Both the position numbers and the translations under genes were made by a program. DNA of 64,000 nt from Yoonia sp. I 8.24 (lineage in GTDB: Bacteria; Pseudomonadota; Alphaproteobacteria; Rhodobacterales; Rhodobacteraceae), in the NCBI RefSeq assembly GCF_022096995.1, contig NZ_JACXGQ010000001.1, positions 434,001 through 498,000 on the forward strand, in the 5' to 3' direction. The notes under the pieces were generated by a model, which saw only the letters and a list, made by a program, of their open reading frames with translations, was not told the origin of the DNA and made no database searches. Shown piece by piece: positions 1 through 9,233 of this stretch; the stretch's first letter is position 1; every line of letters begins with the position of its first letter.

Positions 1-369
1 GGCCTTGTCACGGATCATAAATTTTTGGTGGAAAATAGCCGGGTTGTAGTCGGCCTTTGCATCAACCCCTGCCCGCAAAATCCGCATGAGAAGCTCGCGG
101 TTAATCTCTTGCGCGCCCAGACTGTCAGGATCGGGGGCGTTCTTTTCGCGCAAGTAGTCTTGCTCCATGATGGCCCGCACACGCACGCCCCGGCGCGAAG
201 CCGCAATCAACGCATCCGCAATGGGGCGGTGATCCAGCTCTTGTACACAGACCAGAAGCTCCTTTTGCGCGGCACCGATAAATTCAATAATCGGCGCTTC
301 AAGGCTATCAGGCCCCCCGACGGTATCAGGGCCCATATGCAGGGTGATCGGGCCAACGGTGATGGGCAT
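1..369 (-). CDS. Phospholipase D-like domain protein (partial, C-terminus outside window)
   Basis: The gene reads off the left edge; only the first 123 residues are visible. Start ATG is at 369. Residues 114-121 read HQKFMIRD, which is the first half of an HKD motif (HxKxxxxD), the catalytic signature of the PLD superfamily. The preceding pattern, a strand, then an exposed helix, then RRGVRVRAIMEQ, is the usual lead-in to the HKD in PLD-like nucleases and cardiolipin-synthase-like proteins. No signal peptide is visible. Whether it is a nuclease or a phospholipid enzyme cannot be decided, because the second HKD lies outside the window. Confidence 0.75.
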   Translation of the reverse strand, partial: MPITVGPITLHMGPDTVGGPDSLEAPIIEFIGAAQKELLVCVQELDHRPIADALIAASRRGVRVRAIMEQDYLREKNAPDPDSLGAQEINRELLMRILRAGVDAKADYNPAIFHQKFMIRDKA

Positions 370-459
370 TACATGTCTCCATATCTGCGGCTGTTACGAT
401 ATGGTGGGCGTTCAGGGGGCACTACGACAAGTGAGGAATTCCAGACCATCTGCGTATGG

Positions 460-1287
460 CTACCCGCCGTGCCGATCACAAAGAACCGCGCACATGCGAT
501 CAATCGCCCGCCGGACCTCGGGCAGGTGCCGATCATCTTGATGCGAAACAATCCATTGATCATGTGAAAGTTCCGGAATATCTGCGCCCCGCCGTTGCAA
601 TGTCGGCTGCGCGTCCCCGATGAATGTCGGCAACAGCGCAATGCCTTTACCCAACAAAGCAATATCAAGACCGTTGCGCGGTGCGTTCACTTCGCAAATG
701 GCGTCGTTGCCGACCGTCTTTTCCAACCACCGGGCCGACGGGGTATCCGCCAAGACCTTAATCCACGGAATTGTTTTTTCTGTTGCCGCGTAAGGGGCGA
801 ACGAAACGCGCAGCAATTTACGCCCGGCAAGATTCGTTTCGGTTGGGCGGCGATTGCGAAAACCGATCATAACCTCACGGTGCGGGATGTCGCGGATTTC
901 CTCGCCGGACAAAAAGCGTAGTTGTATGTCCACCGGTTCGCCGATAATTTTATCCAGTCGAGCTATCAATGCTAAGGTTGTCCAAGTTCCGGCGGACACT
1001 TTGACCAATGGGCGCGTCGCGTGATCTACAGGGTCGGTCAACCTGACGATGCGCTGTTCAACCTCCTCAAGATTTTCCAACAGCTTACGCCCCTCGGATG
1101 TCAATTCGTAGCCTCTGTCATACCTTACAAAAAGATCACGATTAAGCGTCCGCTCGACTTCAAGCATGCGGCGCCCCAAGGTCGCGGCACTTCGCCCAGT
1201 TCGTTTTGCAGCCGCAGATAGCCCACCGGCGCGCGCAACAGCAATGAATAGACGTAGGTTTTCCCAATCCCCTCTCTTTTCATACAT
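460..1287 (-). CDS. LysR-family transcriptional regulator
   Basis: 275 residues, close to the usual 300 of LysR regulators. Residues about 8-65 form the winged helix-turn-helix, including LRLFIAVARAGGLSAAAKRT and a following RRMLEVERTLNRDLFVR recognition segment. The rest is a short effector-binding domain. The domain is somewhat divergent and the protein resembles the LysR subgroup that controls nearby small-molecule genes, but its target cannot be told: the upstream neighbour is only a small doubtful ORF on the opposite strand, and the downstream gene is a PLD-like protein 90 bp away on the same strand. It probably acts as a cytoplasmic DNA-binding dimer or tetramer. Function confident, target unknown. 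Confidence 0.9.
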   Translation of the reverse strand: MYEKRGDWENLRLFIAVARAGGLSAAAKRTGRSAATLGRRMLEVERTLNRDLFVRYDRGYELTSEGRKLLENLEEVEQRIVRLTDPVDHATRPLVKVSAGTWTTLALIARLDKIIGEPVDIQLRFLSGEEIRDIPHREVMIGFRNRRPTETNLAGRKLLRVSFAPYAATEKTIPWIKVLADTPSARWLEKTVGNDAICEVNAPRNGLDIALLGKGIALLPTFIGDAQPTLQRRGADIPELSHDQWIVSHQDDRHLPEVRRAIDRMCAVLCDRHGG

Positions 1288-1373
1288 GAAATGATCCCCT
1301 CAAACCATTTCATTTATATGCATCAGCGGAACACCTAGACAAGTGTCAGGTCGAACAAAGATAGGGGAATGAC

Positions 1374-1565
1374 TTGCACACTCAACCACCCAATCTCGGG
1401 ACAATCTGCGTGCCGTTCTCTTGCTCCAAACAGGCGAAGGCATTGGATGACGAAGATGCATTTATGCTGGAACATGGGGGATACCCCGCGCGGAGCATCT
1501 ATTTGATCGTCGAAGCCGCAACCGGCGCGCGCGACGCCCTAAAACCGAAACGCCCCGCCAAATAA
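1374..1565 (+). CDS. Small ORF, 63 residues, doubtful
   Basis: A TTG-start reading frame between the LysR regulator and pntB. The product would have no recognisable domain, signal peptide or membrane segment, and two cysteines. Its last codons run into the hairpin at 1551-1576, which is unusual for a real gene. An overlapping ATG at 1369 opens a different frame of about 45 codons. It could be chance coding capacity; I list it because the stretch would otherwise be empty. No convincing ribosome-binding site beyond the weak AGGGGAA just upstream. Confidence 0.25.
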   Translation: MHTQPPNLGTICVPFSCSKQAKALDDEDAFMLEHGGYPARSIYLIVEAATGARDALKPKRPAK

Positions 1566-1576
1566 GTGGCGGGGCG
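1551..1576. terminator. Terminator-like hairpin downstream of pntB
   Basis: A perfect 10-bp inverted repeat, CGCCCCGCCA then a 6-base loop then TGGCGGGGCG. On the minus strand it lies 32 bp past the pntB stop codon and is followed by a T-rich stretch (GTTTCGGTTTTAG), as expected of an intrinsic terminator for the pntAB operon. It could also serve the opposite strand. Confidence 0.65.
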
Positions 1577-1585
1577 CAAACGTAG

Positions 1586-1603
1586 GGTGGATCTTGATCC
1601 ACC
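1586..1603. repeat. Short perfect palindrome, GGTGGATC-TT-GATCCACC
   Basis: An 8-bp perfect stem with a 2-base centre, sitting between the terminator hairpin and the pntB stop. Palindromes of the GGTGGATC type recur as dispersed intergenic elements in many proteobacteria. No second copy was noticed in this window, so its repeat status here is inferred from general knowledge only. It may add to transcription termination or mRNA 3'-end protection. Confidence 0.4.
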
Positions 1604-1607
1604 TAAC

Positions 1608-3035
1608 CTAGTCGATTTTTGGTAAAAGCTCGTCCAGAGATTTCTTTGCATCGCCATAGAACATCCGTGTGTTGTCCTTAAAGAACAGCGGGTTTTCGAT
1701 GCCCGAATAGCCCGTCCCCTGCCCGCGTTTGGACACGAACACTTGTTTGGCTTTCCAGCATTCCAGAACCGGCATACCCGCGATAGGGCTGTTTGGATCG
1801 TCTTGCGCGGCGGGGTTTACGATATCATTGGACCCGATCACGATCGCGACGTCCGTCTCTGGAAAGTCATCGTTGATCTCATCCATCTCCATCACGATGT
1901 CATAGGGCACTTTGGCCTCGGCCAACAACACGTTCATATGCCCCGGCAAACGCCCTGCAACAGGGTGAATGGCGAAACGCACGTTCTTGCCCTGCGCGCG
2001 TAGCTTGCGCACCAGCTCAGCAACGGACGCCTGTGCCTGTGCCACGGCCATCCCGTAGCCGGGAATGATGACAATGCTATCCGCCTCGTTCAGCGCAGTG
2101 GCAACACCATCGGCGTCAATGGCAACCTGTTCGCCTTCGACTTCCATCTGCGGACCGGTCGTGCCGCCAAAGCCGCCAAGGATCACCGACACAAAGCTGC
2201 GGTTCATCGCCTTACACATGATGTAAGACAAAATCGCGCCAGAAGACCCGACAAGCGCGCCGACAACGATCAGCAGATCATTACCAAGGCTGAAACCAAT
2301 CGCGGCCGCGGCCCAACCAGAATAGCTGTTCAGCATGGATACAACGACAGGCATATCCGCCCCGCCAATCCCCATGATCAGGTGATAGCCGATGAAAAGC
2401 GCGGCCAATGTCATCACGAAGAGCGGGAAGAAACCGCCTGTGTTGAAGTACCAAACCAGCGCAATCACAGAAAGCGCCGCGGCCCCTGCGTTCAGCATGT
2501 GACCGCCCGGCAGCTTCGTCGCTGCTGAATCAACTTTGCCCGCCAGTTTGCCGTAAGCAATGATTGACCCGGTGAATGTCACCGCACCGATAAACACGCC
2601 TAAGAATAGCTCAACCCGCAGGATGTTGATCTCGACTGGTGATTTATGCGCGATCAAAGCTGCAAATGTGCCTAGATCTTCGCCATGGCCACCGTGCAGC
2701 ACATTGCCAATTTCAAAATGCGCAATAAAGCCGACGAACACCGCTGCCAGCCCGACAAGACTGTGCATCGCCGCGACGAGTTCTGGCATTTGGGTCATCT
2801 GCACTTTGGTGGCCAGCATATAACCAATCGCCCCACCTGCGGCGATCAAGATCAGTGACAGCAGCCAAAGCCCCGCCCCCGGTCCGATCAATGTTGCAAA
2901 CACCGCCAGCGCCATGCCTGCAATGCCGTACCATACCGCGCGTTTTGCGCTTTCTTGCCCTGATAGCCCCCCAAGAGAGAGAATAAACAGGACCGCTGCG
3001 ACCACATAAGCCGCTGTTGTAAATCCGAAATCCAT
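1608..3035 (-). CDS. pntB: NAD(P) transhydrogenase subunit beta
   Basis: 475 residues, the normal PntB length. PntB forms the proton channel and the NADP(H)-binding domain III of the membrane transhydrogenase, which uses the proton gradient to reduce NADP+ with NADH. The first about 265 residues are a series of membrane helices. The C-terminal part carries the [10 protein letters not shown] nucleotide-binding loop, the conserved [18 protein letters not shown] segment, the [10 protein letters not shown] motif and the [16 protein letters not shown] tail that are all diagnostic. It follows pntA with a 16-bp gap and must be cotranscribed. Start ATG at 3035 fits the known N-terminus. Confidence 0.97.
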   Translation of the reverse strand: MDFGFTTAAYVVAAVLFILSLGGLSGQESAKRAVWYGIAGMALAVFATLIGPGAGLWLLSLILIAAGGAIGYMLATKVQMTQMPELVAAMHSLVGLAAVFVGFIAHFEIGNVLHGGHGEDLGTFAALIAHKSPVEINILRVELFLGVFIGAVTFTGSIIAYGKLAGKVDSAATKLPGGHMLNAGAAALSVIALVWYFNTGGFFPLFVMTLAALFIGYHLIMGIGGADMPVVVSMLNSYSGWAAAAIGFSLGNDLLIVVGALVGSSGAILSYIMCKAMNRSFVSVILGGFGGTTGPQMEVEGEQVAIDADGVATALNEADSIVIIPGYGMAVAQAQASVAELVRKLRAQGKNVRFAIHPVAGRLPGHMNVLLAEAKVPYDIVMEMDEINDDFPETDVAIVIGSNDIVNPAAQDDPNSPIAGMPVLECWKAKQVFVSKRGQGTGYSGIENPLFFKDNTRMFYGDAKKSLDELLPKID

Positions 3036-3051
3036 TTGTTCTTACTCCGCT

Positions 3052-4626
3052 TTAAGACTTTTGGAACATGGCAAGCATGCGCCGTGTCACGAGGAACCCA
3101 CCAAAGATGTTGATCCCCGTCATAAAGACTGACAGCGCAGCCAATAAGATCACAAGGAACGACCCTGACCCGATCTGCATCAACGCCCCCAAGATGATGA
3201 TCGACGAGATCGCGTTGGTGACAGCCATCAACGGCGTATGCAGCGAATGCGACACGTTCCAAATCACTTGGAAACCGACGAACACCGACAAAACAAACAC
3301 GATAAAGTGCTGCATAAAGCTGGCGGGCGCGACAAGCCCAACCCCCAATAGGACTGCGGCGCCAACCGCAAGCAAGGTCACTTGGTTTTTGGTCTGTGCT
3401 TTGAATTCCGCAATCTCTTTGGCACGGATTTCTTCGGCGGTCAGCTCTTTGGGTGCCTCTTTTTTCGGGGCGGCTGCAATGGCTGCGATCTTTGGTTTGG
3501 GGGGCGGGAATGTGACCTCGCCTTTATGGGTTGCAGTCGCGCCCCGGATCACATCGTCTTCCATGTTGTGATTTGGCTGCCCGTCTTTTTCAGGGGTCAA
3601 ATCTGTCATCATGTGGCGAATGTTAGTCGCATAAAGCGTCGAAGACTGCGCCGCCATCCGGCTTGGGAAATCGGTATAGCCGATGATGGTCACACCGTTT
3701 TCAGTCACGATTTTTTCGTCTTTGACGGTCAGCTTACAGTTCCCGCCGCGTTCCGCCGCGAGATCAATGATCACTGAACCCGGTTTCATGCTGTCGACCA
3801 TATCTTTGGTCCAAAGCTCTGGTGCGTCGCGGCCCGGGATCAGCGCTGTGGTGATCACGATATCAATATCGGGTGCGATTTCACGGAACTTCGCCAATTG
3901 AGCGGCCGCGAATTCAGGGCTCGATACGGCGGCGTAGCCCCCTGTTGCGGCACCGTCTTGCTGTTCTTCTTCAAAATCAAGGAACACAAATTCTGCGCCC
4001 ATCGATTCAACTTGCTCGGCCACTTCTGGGCGCACGTCGAACGCATAGGTGATCGCGCCAAGGCTGGTGGATGTCCCGATTGCGGCCAAACCTGCAACGC
4101 CTGCACCAACAACCAAAACCTTTGCAGGGGGTACTTTACCCGCCGCTGTGATCTGCCCGGTAAAGAAGCGGCCAAAATTATTCCCGGCCTCAATCACCGC
4201 ACGGTAGCCAGCGATATTCGCCATCGAGGACAGCGCATCCATCTTTTGCGCGCGACTAATCCGCGGCACCATGTCCATCGCAATGACGGTCGCGCCTTTT
4301 TTGTTGGCGGCTTCCATCAAGGCAGCGTTTTGCGCTGGGTAGAAAAATGAGATCAGCGTCTGATCTTCACGCAAGCGTTTGACTTCGGCGTCAGAAGGCG
4401 GCTGCACTTTGGCAATGATATCCGCCGACTTAAACAATGCCGCGCCCGTTTTGACGACCTCTACCCCTGCGTCCACATAGGTTTGATCCGCAAAGCCCGC
4501 CGCAGCGCCTGCCCCGGTTTCGATCAAACATGTATAGCCGAGTTTTTGCAAATCCTTGGCAGAGGCAGGGGTCATCGCGACCCTATTCTCTCCCGGAAAG
4601 CTTTCCTTTGGTGTGCCGATTTTCAC
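3052..4626 (-). CDS. pntA: NAD(P) transhydrogenase subunit alpha
   Basis: 524 residues. Residues 1 to about 380 are the cytoplasmic NAD(H)-binding domain I, starting [20 protein letters not shown] and including the [11 protein letters not shown] dinucleotide loop near residue 175. A linker rich in Ala, Lys and Pro (about 380-420) follows, then the C-terminal membrane part (about 425-524) with several helices. Here the soluble and membrane parts are one chain; in Rhodospirillum-type enzymes they are split into PntAA and PntAB. First gene of a pntAB operon; the 105 bp upstream to the methyltransferase gene must hold the promoter. Confidence 0.97.
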   Translation of the reverse strand: MKIGTPKESFPGENRVAMTPASAKDLQKLGYTCLIETGAGAAAGFADQTYVDAGVEVVKTGAALFKSADIIAKVQPPSDAEVKRLREDQTLISFFYPAQNAALMEAANKKGATVIAMDMVPRISRAQKMDALSSMANIAGYRAVIEAGNNFGRFFTGQITAAGKVPPAKVLVVGAGVAGLAAIGTSTSLGAITYAFDVRPEVAEQVESMGAEFVFLDFEEEQQDGAATGGYAAVSSPEFAAAQLAKFREIAPDIDIVITTALIPGRDAPELWTKDMVDSMKPGSVIIDLAAERGGNCKLTVKDEKIVTENGVTIIGYTDFPSRMAAQSSTLYATNIRHMMTDLTPEKDGQPNHNMEDDVIRGATATHKGEVTFPPPKPKIAAIAAAPKKEAPKELTAEEIRAKEIAEFKAQTKNQVTLLAVGAAVLLGVGLVAPASFMQHFIVFVLSVFVGFQVIWNVSHSLHTPLMAVTNAISSIIILGALMQIGSGSFLVILLAALSVFMTGINIFGGFLVTRRMLAMFQKS

Positions 4627-4731
4627 AGATAATCCCCTATTTTATCAGTCAGCGGTGGGCGGTTTCCTATATGGTAGACTAGCATATTACAACTCCCGAA
4701 CCCCTGTTTTTCTTATGTTATGCGCTAACAG

Positions 4732-5217
4732 TTACAGCCAACGCCGCGTATTTTGACAATAGCGCGCATATTCCGCACGGAACTTGCGTCGCAATCGATC
4801 CTCCTCCGGGACAATAAAAAGTTGCGTCAATGTGGCTTGCAATAATCCGACCATGACCAGCGCGATTGGTGCGTCCCACCGCAGGCAAAGCCCGGCAAGC
4901 ACGAGTAAATCGCCGAGGTATATTGGGTTGCGTGACCGCCGAAATATCCCTGTGGTCACAAGCCGGCTCGCATCGCGATGCGGCACAATCGTTGTGTGTT
5001 GCTTGCGCATTTCAATAAAGGCGAGCAACATCAAGACGATCCCTGCGCCAACAAGCAAACCACCCAGCAAATCCAACACAGGTCCGCCGAAACGAAGTGC
5101 AAACGGTTGCACCCGCGCAATGCCCCATGCAAAGACAGCCGCGAGCCCTAACCAGACCGGAGGTATATTCATCCATTTCATGCGCGGAGTTTGCCCCGCG
5201 TGTTTTCGCTTGTCCAT
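4732..5217 (-). CDS. Isoprenylcysteine carboxyl methyltransferase-family membrane protein
   Basis: 161 residues with about four predicted membrane segments. The C-terminal half carries FRRSRNPIYLGDLL, the RxPxY-type motif, and a final EEDRLRRKFRAEYARYC, both typical of the ICMT/PEMT (phospholipid methyltransferase) superfamily of S-adenosylmethionine-dependent membrane methyltransferases. The substrate in bacteria of this type is generally unknown. The start at 5217 has a weak GATGAGAG upstream; a second ATG at 5181 has no Shine-Dalgarno sequence. It is divergently arranged to the SDR gene, with 40 bp between starts. Confidence 0.85.
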   Translation of the reverse strand: MDKRKHAGQTPRMKWMNIPPVWLGLAAVFAWGIARVQPFALRFGGPVLDLLGGLLVGAGIVLMLLAFIEMRKQHTTIVPHRDASRLVTTGIFRRSRNPIYLGDLLVLAGLCLRWDAPIALVMVGLLQATLTQLFIVPEEDRLRRKFRAEYARYCQNTRRWL

Positions 5218-5257
5218 CTCTCATCAAAAGATACGCTGGGTCAAAACGGAGGTCATT

Positions 5258-6022
5258 TTGACACAGCACGGGAAACACGCACTTGTGACAGGTGGCGGCA
5301 CCGGCATTGGGGCGGCAATTGCGACAGCGCTTGCACACGAAGGTGCCACTGTCACCGTCACCGGACGCAGGTCTGCGCCATTGCGAGAGATGGCCGCGAC
5401 ACATGGAAACCTGCATCCGCTGGTCATGGATGTCACCGATGAAACATCCGTGCGCGACGGGATCGCGCAGGCAGCGAAGGCGCGCGGGCCCGTCCAGATT
5501 TGTGCTGCCAACGCGGGTATCGCAACGGCGGGTTCGTTTGCGAAAACCAGCATGGCCGACTGGCGTGCGATGATGGCAACCAACCTTGATGGGGTGTTTT
5601 TAACGATACAAGCCGCGCTCGCTACACTGCCAGAAGGTATGGCTGGCCGCATGATCGGGATGAGCTCTATCGCCGGGGTGCGCGGATTAAAAAACGGGGT
5701 CACCTATACCGCCAGTAAACATGGCGTCATTGGTTTGATGCGCGGCTTATCCGAAGAATACATGGGCGGCCCCGTGACGTTTAATGCGCTTTGCCCCGGG
5801 TATGTCGACACTGACATCGTACGCGATCAAATCGCGGGCCTCCAAGAAAAGCGCGAAATGACAAAAGATGCTGCAACCGCGCTTTTCGCCTCTGGGAACC
5901 GCCACAATAGATTGCTAACCGTCGGTGAAATCGCAGCCGCCGCGCTTTGGCTTTGTAGTGATGGCGCGCGCAGCGTAAACGGCCAAACGCTCGAAATATC
6001 GGGCGGTCAAACTTGCCCCTAA
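5258..6022 (+). CDS. Short-chain dehydrogenase/reductase (SDR)
   Basis: 254 residues from a TTG start at 5258, chosen because GGAGG lies five bases upstream and the product then begins directly at the Rossmann fold. TGGGTGIG (residues 11-18) is the classical SDR cofactor loop, ANAG follows, Ser occurs in MSSIAG, and YTASK holds the catalytic Tyr and Lys. The C-terminus ISGGQTCP is usual for the 3-hydroxybutyrate-dehydrogenase-like subgroup, but the substrate is not proven. It is followed after 12 bp by the DUF1304 gene and then kynureninase, so it may act in the same aromatic or tryptophan catabolic route. Confidence 0.9.
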   Translation: MTQHGKHALVTGGGTGIGAAIATALAHEGATVTVTGRRSAPLREMAATHGNLHPLVMDVTDETSVRDGIAQAAKARGPVQICAANAGIATAGSFAKTSMADWRAMMATNLDGVFLTIQAALATLPEGMAGRMIGMSSIAGVRGLKNGVTYTASKHGVIGLMRGLSEEYMGGPVTFNALCPGYVDTDIVRDQIAGLQEKREMTKDAATALFASGNRHNRLLTVGEIAAAALWLCSDGARSVNGQTLEISGGQTCP

Positions 6023-6034
6023 GAGGATACCACT

Positions 6035-6382
6035 ATGCTTTCTACAATTCTTGTGCTGCTTGTCGCAGTGATCCATATCTACATTGCCGTGCTTGAGATG
6101 AAGTTTTGGGACCAGCCACGCGGGTTGCGCGTATTTGGACTCTCGCAAGACTTGGCAAGCCAAACCAAGGTACTCGCATTCAATCAGGGCTTATATAATC
6201 TGTTTTTGGCGGCGGGTATCCTTGTCGGCATCGCCCTGGGCGTACCGCAATTGACCATTTTCATTGTCGCATGCGTTCTTGTTGCTGGGGTTGTCGGCTA
6301 TGCGACAGGCATTAAATCCGCGCTTTATGCGCAATCAATCCCTGCCGCATTGGCCTTATTGGCGACGGCCGCCAGCCTGTGA
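6035..6382 (+). CDS. DUF1304 family small membrane protein
   Basis: 115 residues with four hydrophobic segments and the DUF1304 hallmark VIHIYIAVLEMKFW at the N-terminus, then an FNQGLYNLFLAAG helix and a YATG loop. This family has no established biochemical role. The GAGGATACC upstream of ATG 6035 is a fair ribosome-binding site. Its TGA stop overlaps the GTG start of kynU by three bases, so the two are translationally coupled. Confidence 0.85.
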   Translation: MLSTILVLLVAVIHIYIAVLEMKFWDQPRGLRVFGLSQDLASQTKVLAFNQGLYNLFLAAGILVGIALGVPQLTIFIVACVLVAGVVGYATGIKSALYAQSIPAALALLATAASL

Positions 6383-7572
6383 CGGATTTCGCGATCACCA
6401 AAGCCCTGTTCGCCCTGCCCGAAGGGATGTTCTATCTCGATGGGAATTCGCTTGGCCCGCTGCCCCGTGCGGCCCAAGACCGTGTGGCTTCAGCTGTCGC
6501 GGATGAATGGGGGCAGATGCTGATCACCGGCTGGAACAAGGCCGGATGGATGGCGCAGCCTACAGCGCTGGGGGACCGTATCGGGCGGTTGATCGGCGCA
6601 AGCCCCGGCCATGTGGTGCTGGGCGACACGCTGTCGGTCAAAGTCTATCAGGCGTTGGCCGCCGCCATTGATCTTGTTCCAGAACGCCGCGTGATCCTGA
6701 CCGATAGCGGCAATTTTCCTTCCGACATCTATATGGCCGAAGGGTTGATCACTTCACTTGGGCGCGGGCATGAATTGCGTGTTGTCGCCCCCGAAGAGAT
6801 CGCCGCTGCAATTACGTCTGAAATCGCCGTCGTCATGCTGACACAGGTCGATTACCGCACGGGGCGCATGTATGACATGGATGCGCTGACCGCCAAAGCG
6901 CATGAGGTCGGCGCTGTGACTGTTTGGGACCTCGCCCATTCGGCAGGCGCGCTGCCCGTAGATGTGGCGGGATGCAACGCCGATTTCGCCGTGGGTTGCA
7001 CCTATAAATACCTTAACGGCGGCCCCGGTGCGCCAGCGTTCATCTATGTCGCGCCGCACCATATCGACACTTGCCAACCCGCGCTATCAGGCTGGTTAGG
7101 GCATGAAGCACCCTTTGCCTTTGATCTCGATTACAGACCCGGAACTGGTATTGAACGTATGCGCGTCGGCACGCCACCGGTGCTGCAAATGGCCGCTTTG
7201 GAAGCTGCGCTTGATATCTGGGATCAGGTGGACATGCAGGCCTTGCGCACGGCGTCTATTGCGCTGTCAGAGCAATTTATCGCGGGCGTTGAAGCCGCCT
7301 GCCCCATGCTTGCACTTGCCAGCCCGCGCGATGCAGGCCAGCGCGGTAGCCAAGTATCCTTTCGATTTGATCAGGGATATGCAGCAATGCAAGCCTGTAT
7401 CACACGCGGGTTGGTCGGCGACTTTCGCGCGCCCGACATCATGCGGTTTGGCTTTACCCCGCTGTTTATTGACGCAGACGATGTGAACCGCGCGATCAAC
7501 ATTGTCGCGGATGTCATGCAAAACCGGCTTTGGGATGATCCCACCTATCAAACCCGTGCGGCTGTCACCTAG
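6379..7572 (+). CDS. kynU: Kynureninase
   Basis: 397 residues, PLP-dependent fold type I. Kynureninase cleaves L-kynurenine to anthranilate and alanine in tryptophan breakdown. The family opening LPEGMFYLDGNSLGPLPRAA, the WDLAHSAGALPVD segment that binds the cofactor (Asp and His), CTYKYLNGGPG with the Schiff-base lysine, and the RMRVGTPPVLQM stretch are all present. Start is GTG at 6379, overlapping the stop of the preceding gene. No kynA (tryptophan dioxygenase) or kynB (formamidase) is visible in this window. The 3' end overlaps the tail of the opposite-strand YihY gene by 4 bp. Confidence 0.95.
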   Translation: MTDFAITKALFALPEGMFYLDGNSLGPLPRAAQDRVASAVADEWGQMLITGWNKAGWMAQPTALGDRIGRLIGASPGHVVLGDTLSVKVYQALAAAIDLVPERRVILTDSGNFPSDIYMAEGLITSLGRGHELRVVAPEEIAAAITSEIAVVMLTQVDYRTGRMYDMDALTAKAHEVGAVTVWDLAHSAGALPVDVAGCNADFAVGCTYKYLNGGPGAPAFIYVAPHHIDTCQPALSGWLGHEAPFAFDLDYRPGTGIERMRVGTPPVLQMAALEAALDIWDQVDMQALRTASIALSEQFIAGVEAACPMLALASPRDAGQRGSQVSFRFDQGYAAMQACITRGLVGDFRAPDIMRFGFTPLFIDADDVNRAINIVADVMQNRLWDDPTYQTRAAVT

Positions 7573-8435
7573 GTTTCATCTAAGAACGATGTGTCCCCAC
7601 CCGATGGCGGCACATCGTAGCCATGGACCTGTACATTCAACGCAGCCCCAAGCAAGATCAAATAGGCCGTGACATAAAGCCAAAGCAGCAAAACAATGAC
7701 GGCGCCAATGGATCCGTAAACCTCGTTATAGCTGGCGAAATTGGTCAAATAGAGCGACAGGCCAAAGGATGCGGCGACCCATAAGATCACAACCACAAAT
7801 GCGCCCACGGTCATCCAACGGCCACGTGGACCGATGCGTGCCGGGCCAAAGCGATACAACAGGCTAAGCCCCATCATCAGCACGCCCAGCGCGATGAGCC
7901 AGCGCGCACCTTCGACGAACCACGCTGTGGAAGCTGCGACAGGCACAAACGCCAAAACGATAGGCAAGATCACAACGGCTGTCAGCGCAACCAGCGCCAA
8001 TGACACCAGTGCAATTGTCAGTGCAAAGGCGATCAGCATTTGCAAAACCCCATTGCGTTGGCGCTGCCCTGCAATCGCATTCAACCCGCCGATCAGCGCC
8101 CCAACGCCCGCGCGGCATGACCACAGCGCCAAAACGATCGAAACCAAAGTCGCCCATCCCAGCTTTTCAGGCGGGGCCAAGACCAACCGATTGATTTGCG
8201 TTGACAAAAGACGGTAGGCGTCCGGCGGAATAATGTCTTCCATCAAAACCAACTGTTCCGAAATCACAAGCGGATCAGCTAAGAGCCCAAAGATCGCGAT
8301 CACTGCGGCGATGCCCGGAAAAATTCCAAAAATACCAAAAAACGCGACCCCGGCAGCGATCAACCCAAGGTGCTTTTTTCCGGCCATATCCCAAACTGCG
8401 TAAAGCACGCGCCACACATGTAGGAGCTTCGACAT
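7569..8435 (-). CDS. YihY/BrkB family inner-membrane protein
   Basis: 288 residues from the ATG at 8435, preceded by GGATGG; an upstream in-frame start at 8525 would add 30 poorly conserved residues. Six membrane segments follow the family layout, with AAGVAFFGIFGIFPGIAAVI near the N-terminus, an ALWSCRAGVGALIGGLNA segment, and the terminal YGSIGAVIVLLLWLYVTAY helix pair. The family was once mis-assigned as RNase BN and no secure function is known. Tail-to-tail with kynU. Confidence 0.92.
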   Translation of the reverse strand: MSKLLHVWRVLYAVWDMAGKKHLGLIAAGVAFFGIFGIFPGIAAVIAIFGLLADPLVISEQLVLMEDIIPPDAYRLLSTQINRLVLAPPEKLGWATLVSIVLALWSCRAGVGALIGGLNAIAGQRQRNGVLQMLIAFALTIALVSLALVALTAVVILPIVLAFVPVAASTAWFVEGARWLIALGVLMMGLSLLYRFGPARIGPRGRWMTVGAFVVVILWVAASFGLSLYLTNFASYNEVYGSIGAVIVLLLWLYVTAYLILLGAALNVQVHGYDVPPSGGDTSFLDET

Positions 8436-8594
8436 TCCCGGTATCCATCCTTGTTTGCCTTCAACCACACCTAAAACATCAGGTGCACGATTACCACGGA
8501 GCACAGCAACGCACATAAATATCATTCGCCAGCGTGCAAGCTTCGGAGTAGGCTAGACAAAAGCGGCGCAAAGCCCAAGAGCAGGCAACATATT

Positions 8595-9233
8595 TTGGAC
8601 ACTCTGACTCAGCATATCAACACGCTGGCGGATCACCTTTTGCAAAGAGGTGACGCGCGCCAGATCGTTGCAATTACCGGCGCGCCGGCTTGCGGGAAGT
8701 CAACGCTCGCCGCTGAGCTTGCCCGCCGTCTGACCGCACAACGCCGTTCGGCGGATGTTGTGGAAATGGATGGGTTCCATCTTGATAATGCCGTGCTTGC
8801 GGATATGGGGTTGGGTCTGCGCAAAGGCGCGCCTGAAACATTTGACTCGGATGGGTTTATTCGCCTGATCCGCGCCTTGAAGTCCGGCCGTGATGTTTAC
8901 GCCCCACGGTTCGACCGCACCCGTGATCTGTCGATTGCCGGGGCCATCAAAATCCCAGCGGACACGCAATTTATCATCGTCGAAGGCAATTACCTGATGT
9001 TTGATGAAGACCCTTGGCGCGAATTGCCCCCCCTATGGAATGTCACTGCCCGGCTTGAAGTCGCGATGCCCGAGCTGCGTGCGCGGTTGATCCACCGTTG
9101 GCTCAGCCTGAACCACACCCGGATGGTCGCCACCCGCCGTGCAGAAGGCAACGACATCCCCAATGCACAGCGCGTCATTGATCACGCATTGCCCTGCGAT
9201 TTCACATTGAACGGGCAGCCGACATCTAGCTGA
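8595..9233 (+). CDS. P-loop kinase of the uridine kinase / pantothenate kinase-like family
   Basis: 212 residues. Walker A is ITGAPACGKST around residues 28-38, with the next conserved MDGFHLDN motif and the YAPRFDR motif used by the uridine kinase/phosphoribulokinase superfamily for substrate binding. FIIVEGNYLM is the Walker B strand. Proteins of this kind occur as FrcK/YggC-like sugar or nucleoside kinases; the substrate cannot be read from the sequence. Start is TTG at 8595. The 3' end overlaps the end of the opposite-strand TRAP permease by 8 bp. Confidence 0.8.
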   Translation: MDTLTQHINTLADHLLQRGDARQIVAITGAPACGKSTLAAELARRLTAQRRSADVVEMDGFHLDNAVLADMGLGLRKGAPETFDSDGFIRLIRALKSGRDVYAPRFDRTRDLSIAGAIKIPADTQFIIVEGNYLMFDEDPWRELPPLWNVTARLEVAMPELRARLIHRWLSLNHTRMVATRRAEGNDIPNAQRVIDHALPCDFTLNGQPTSS

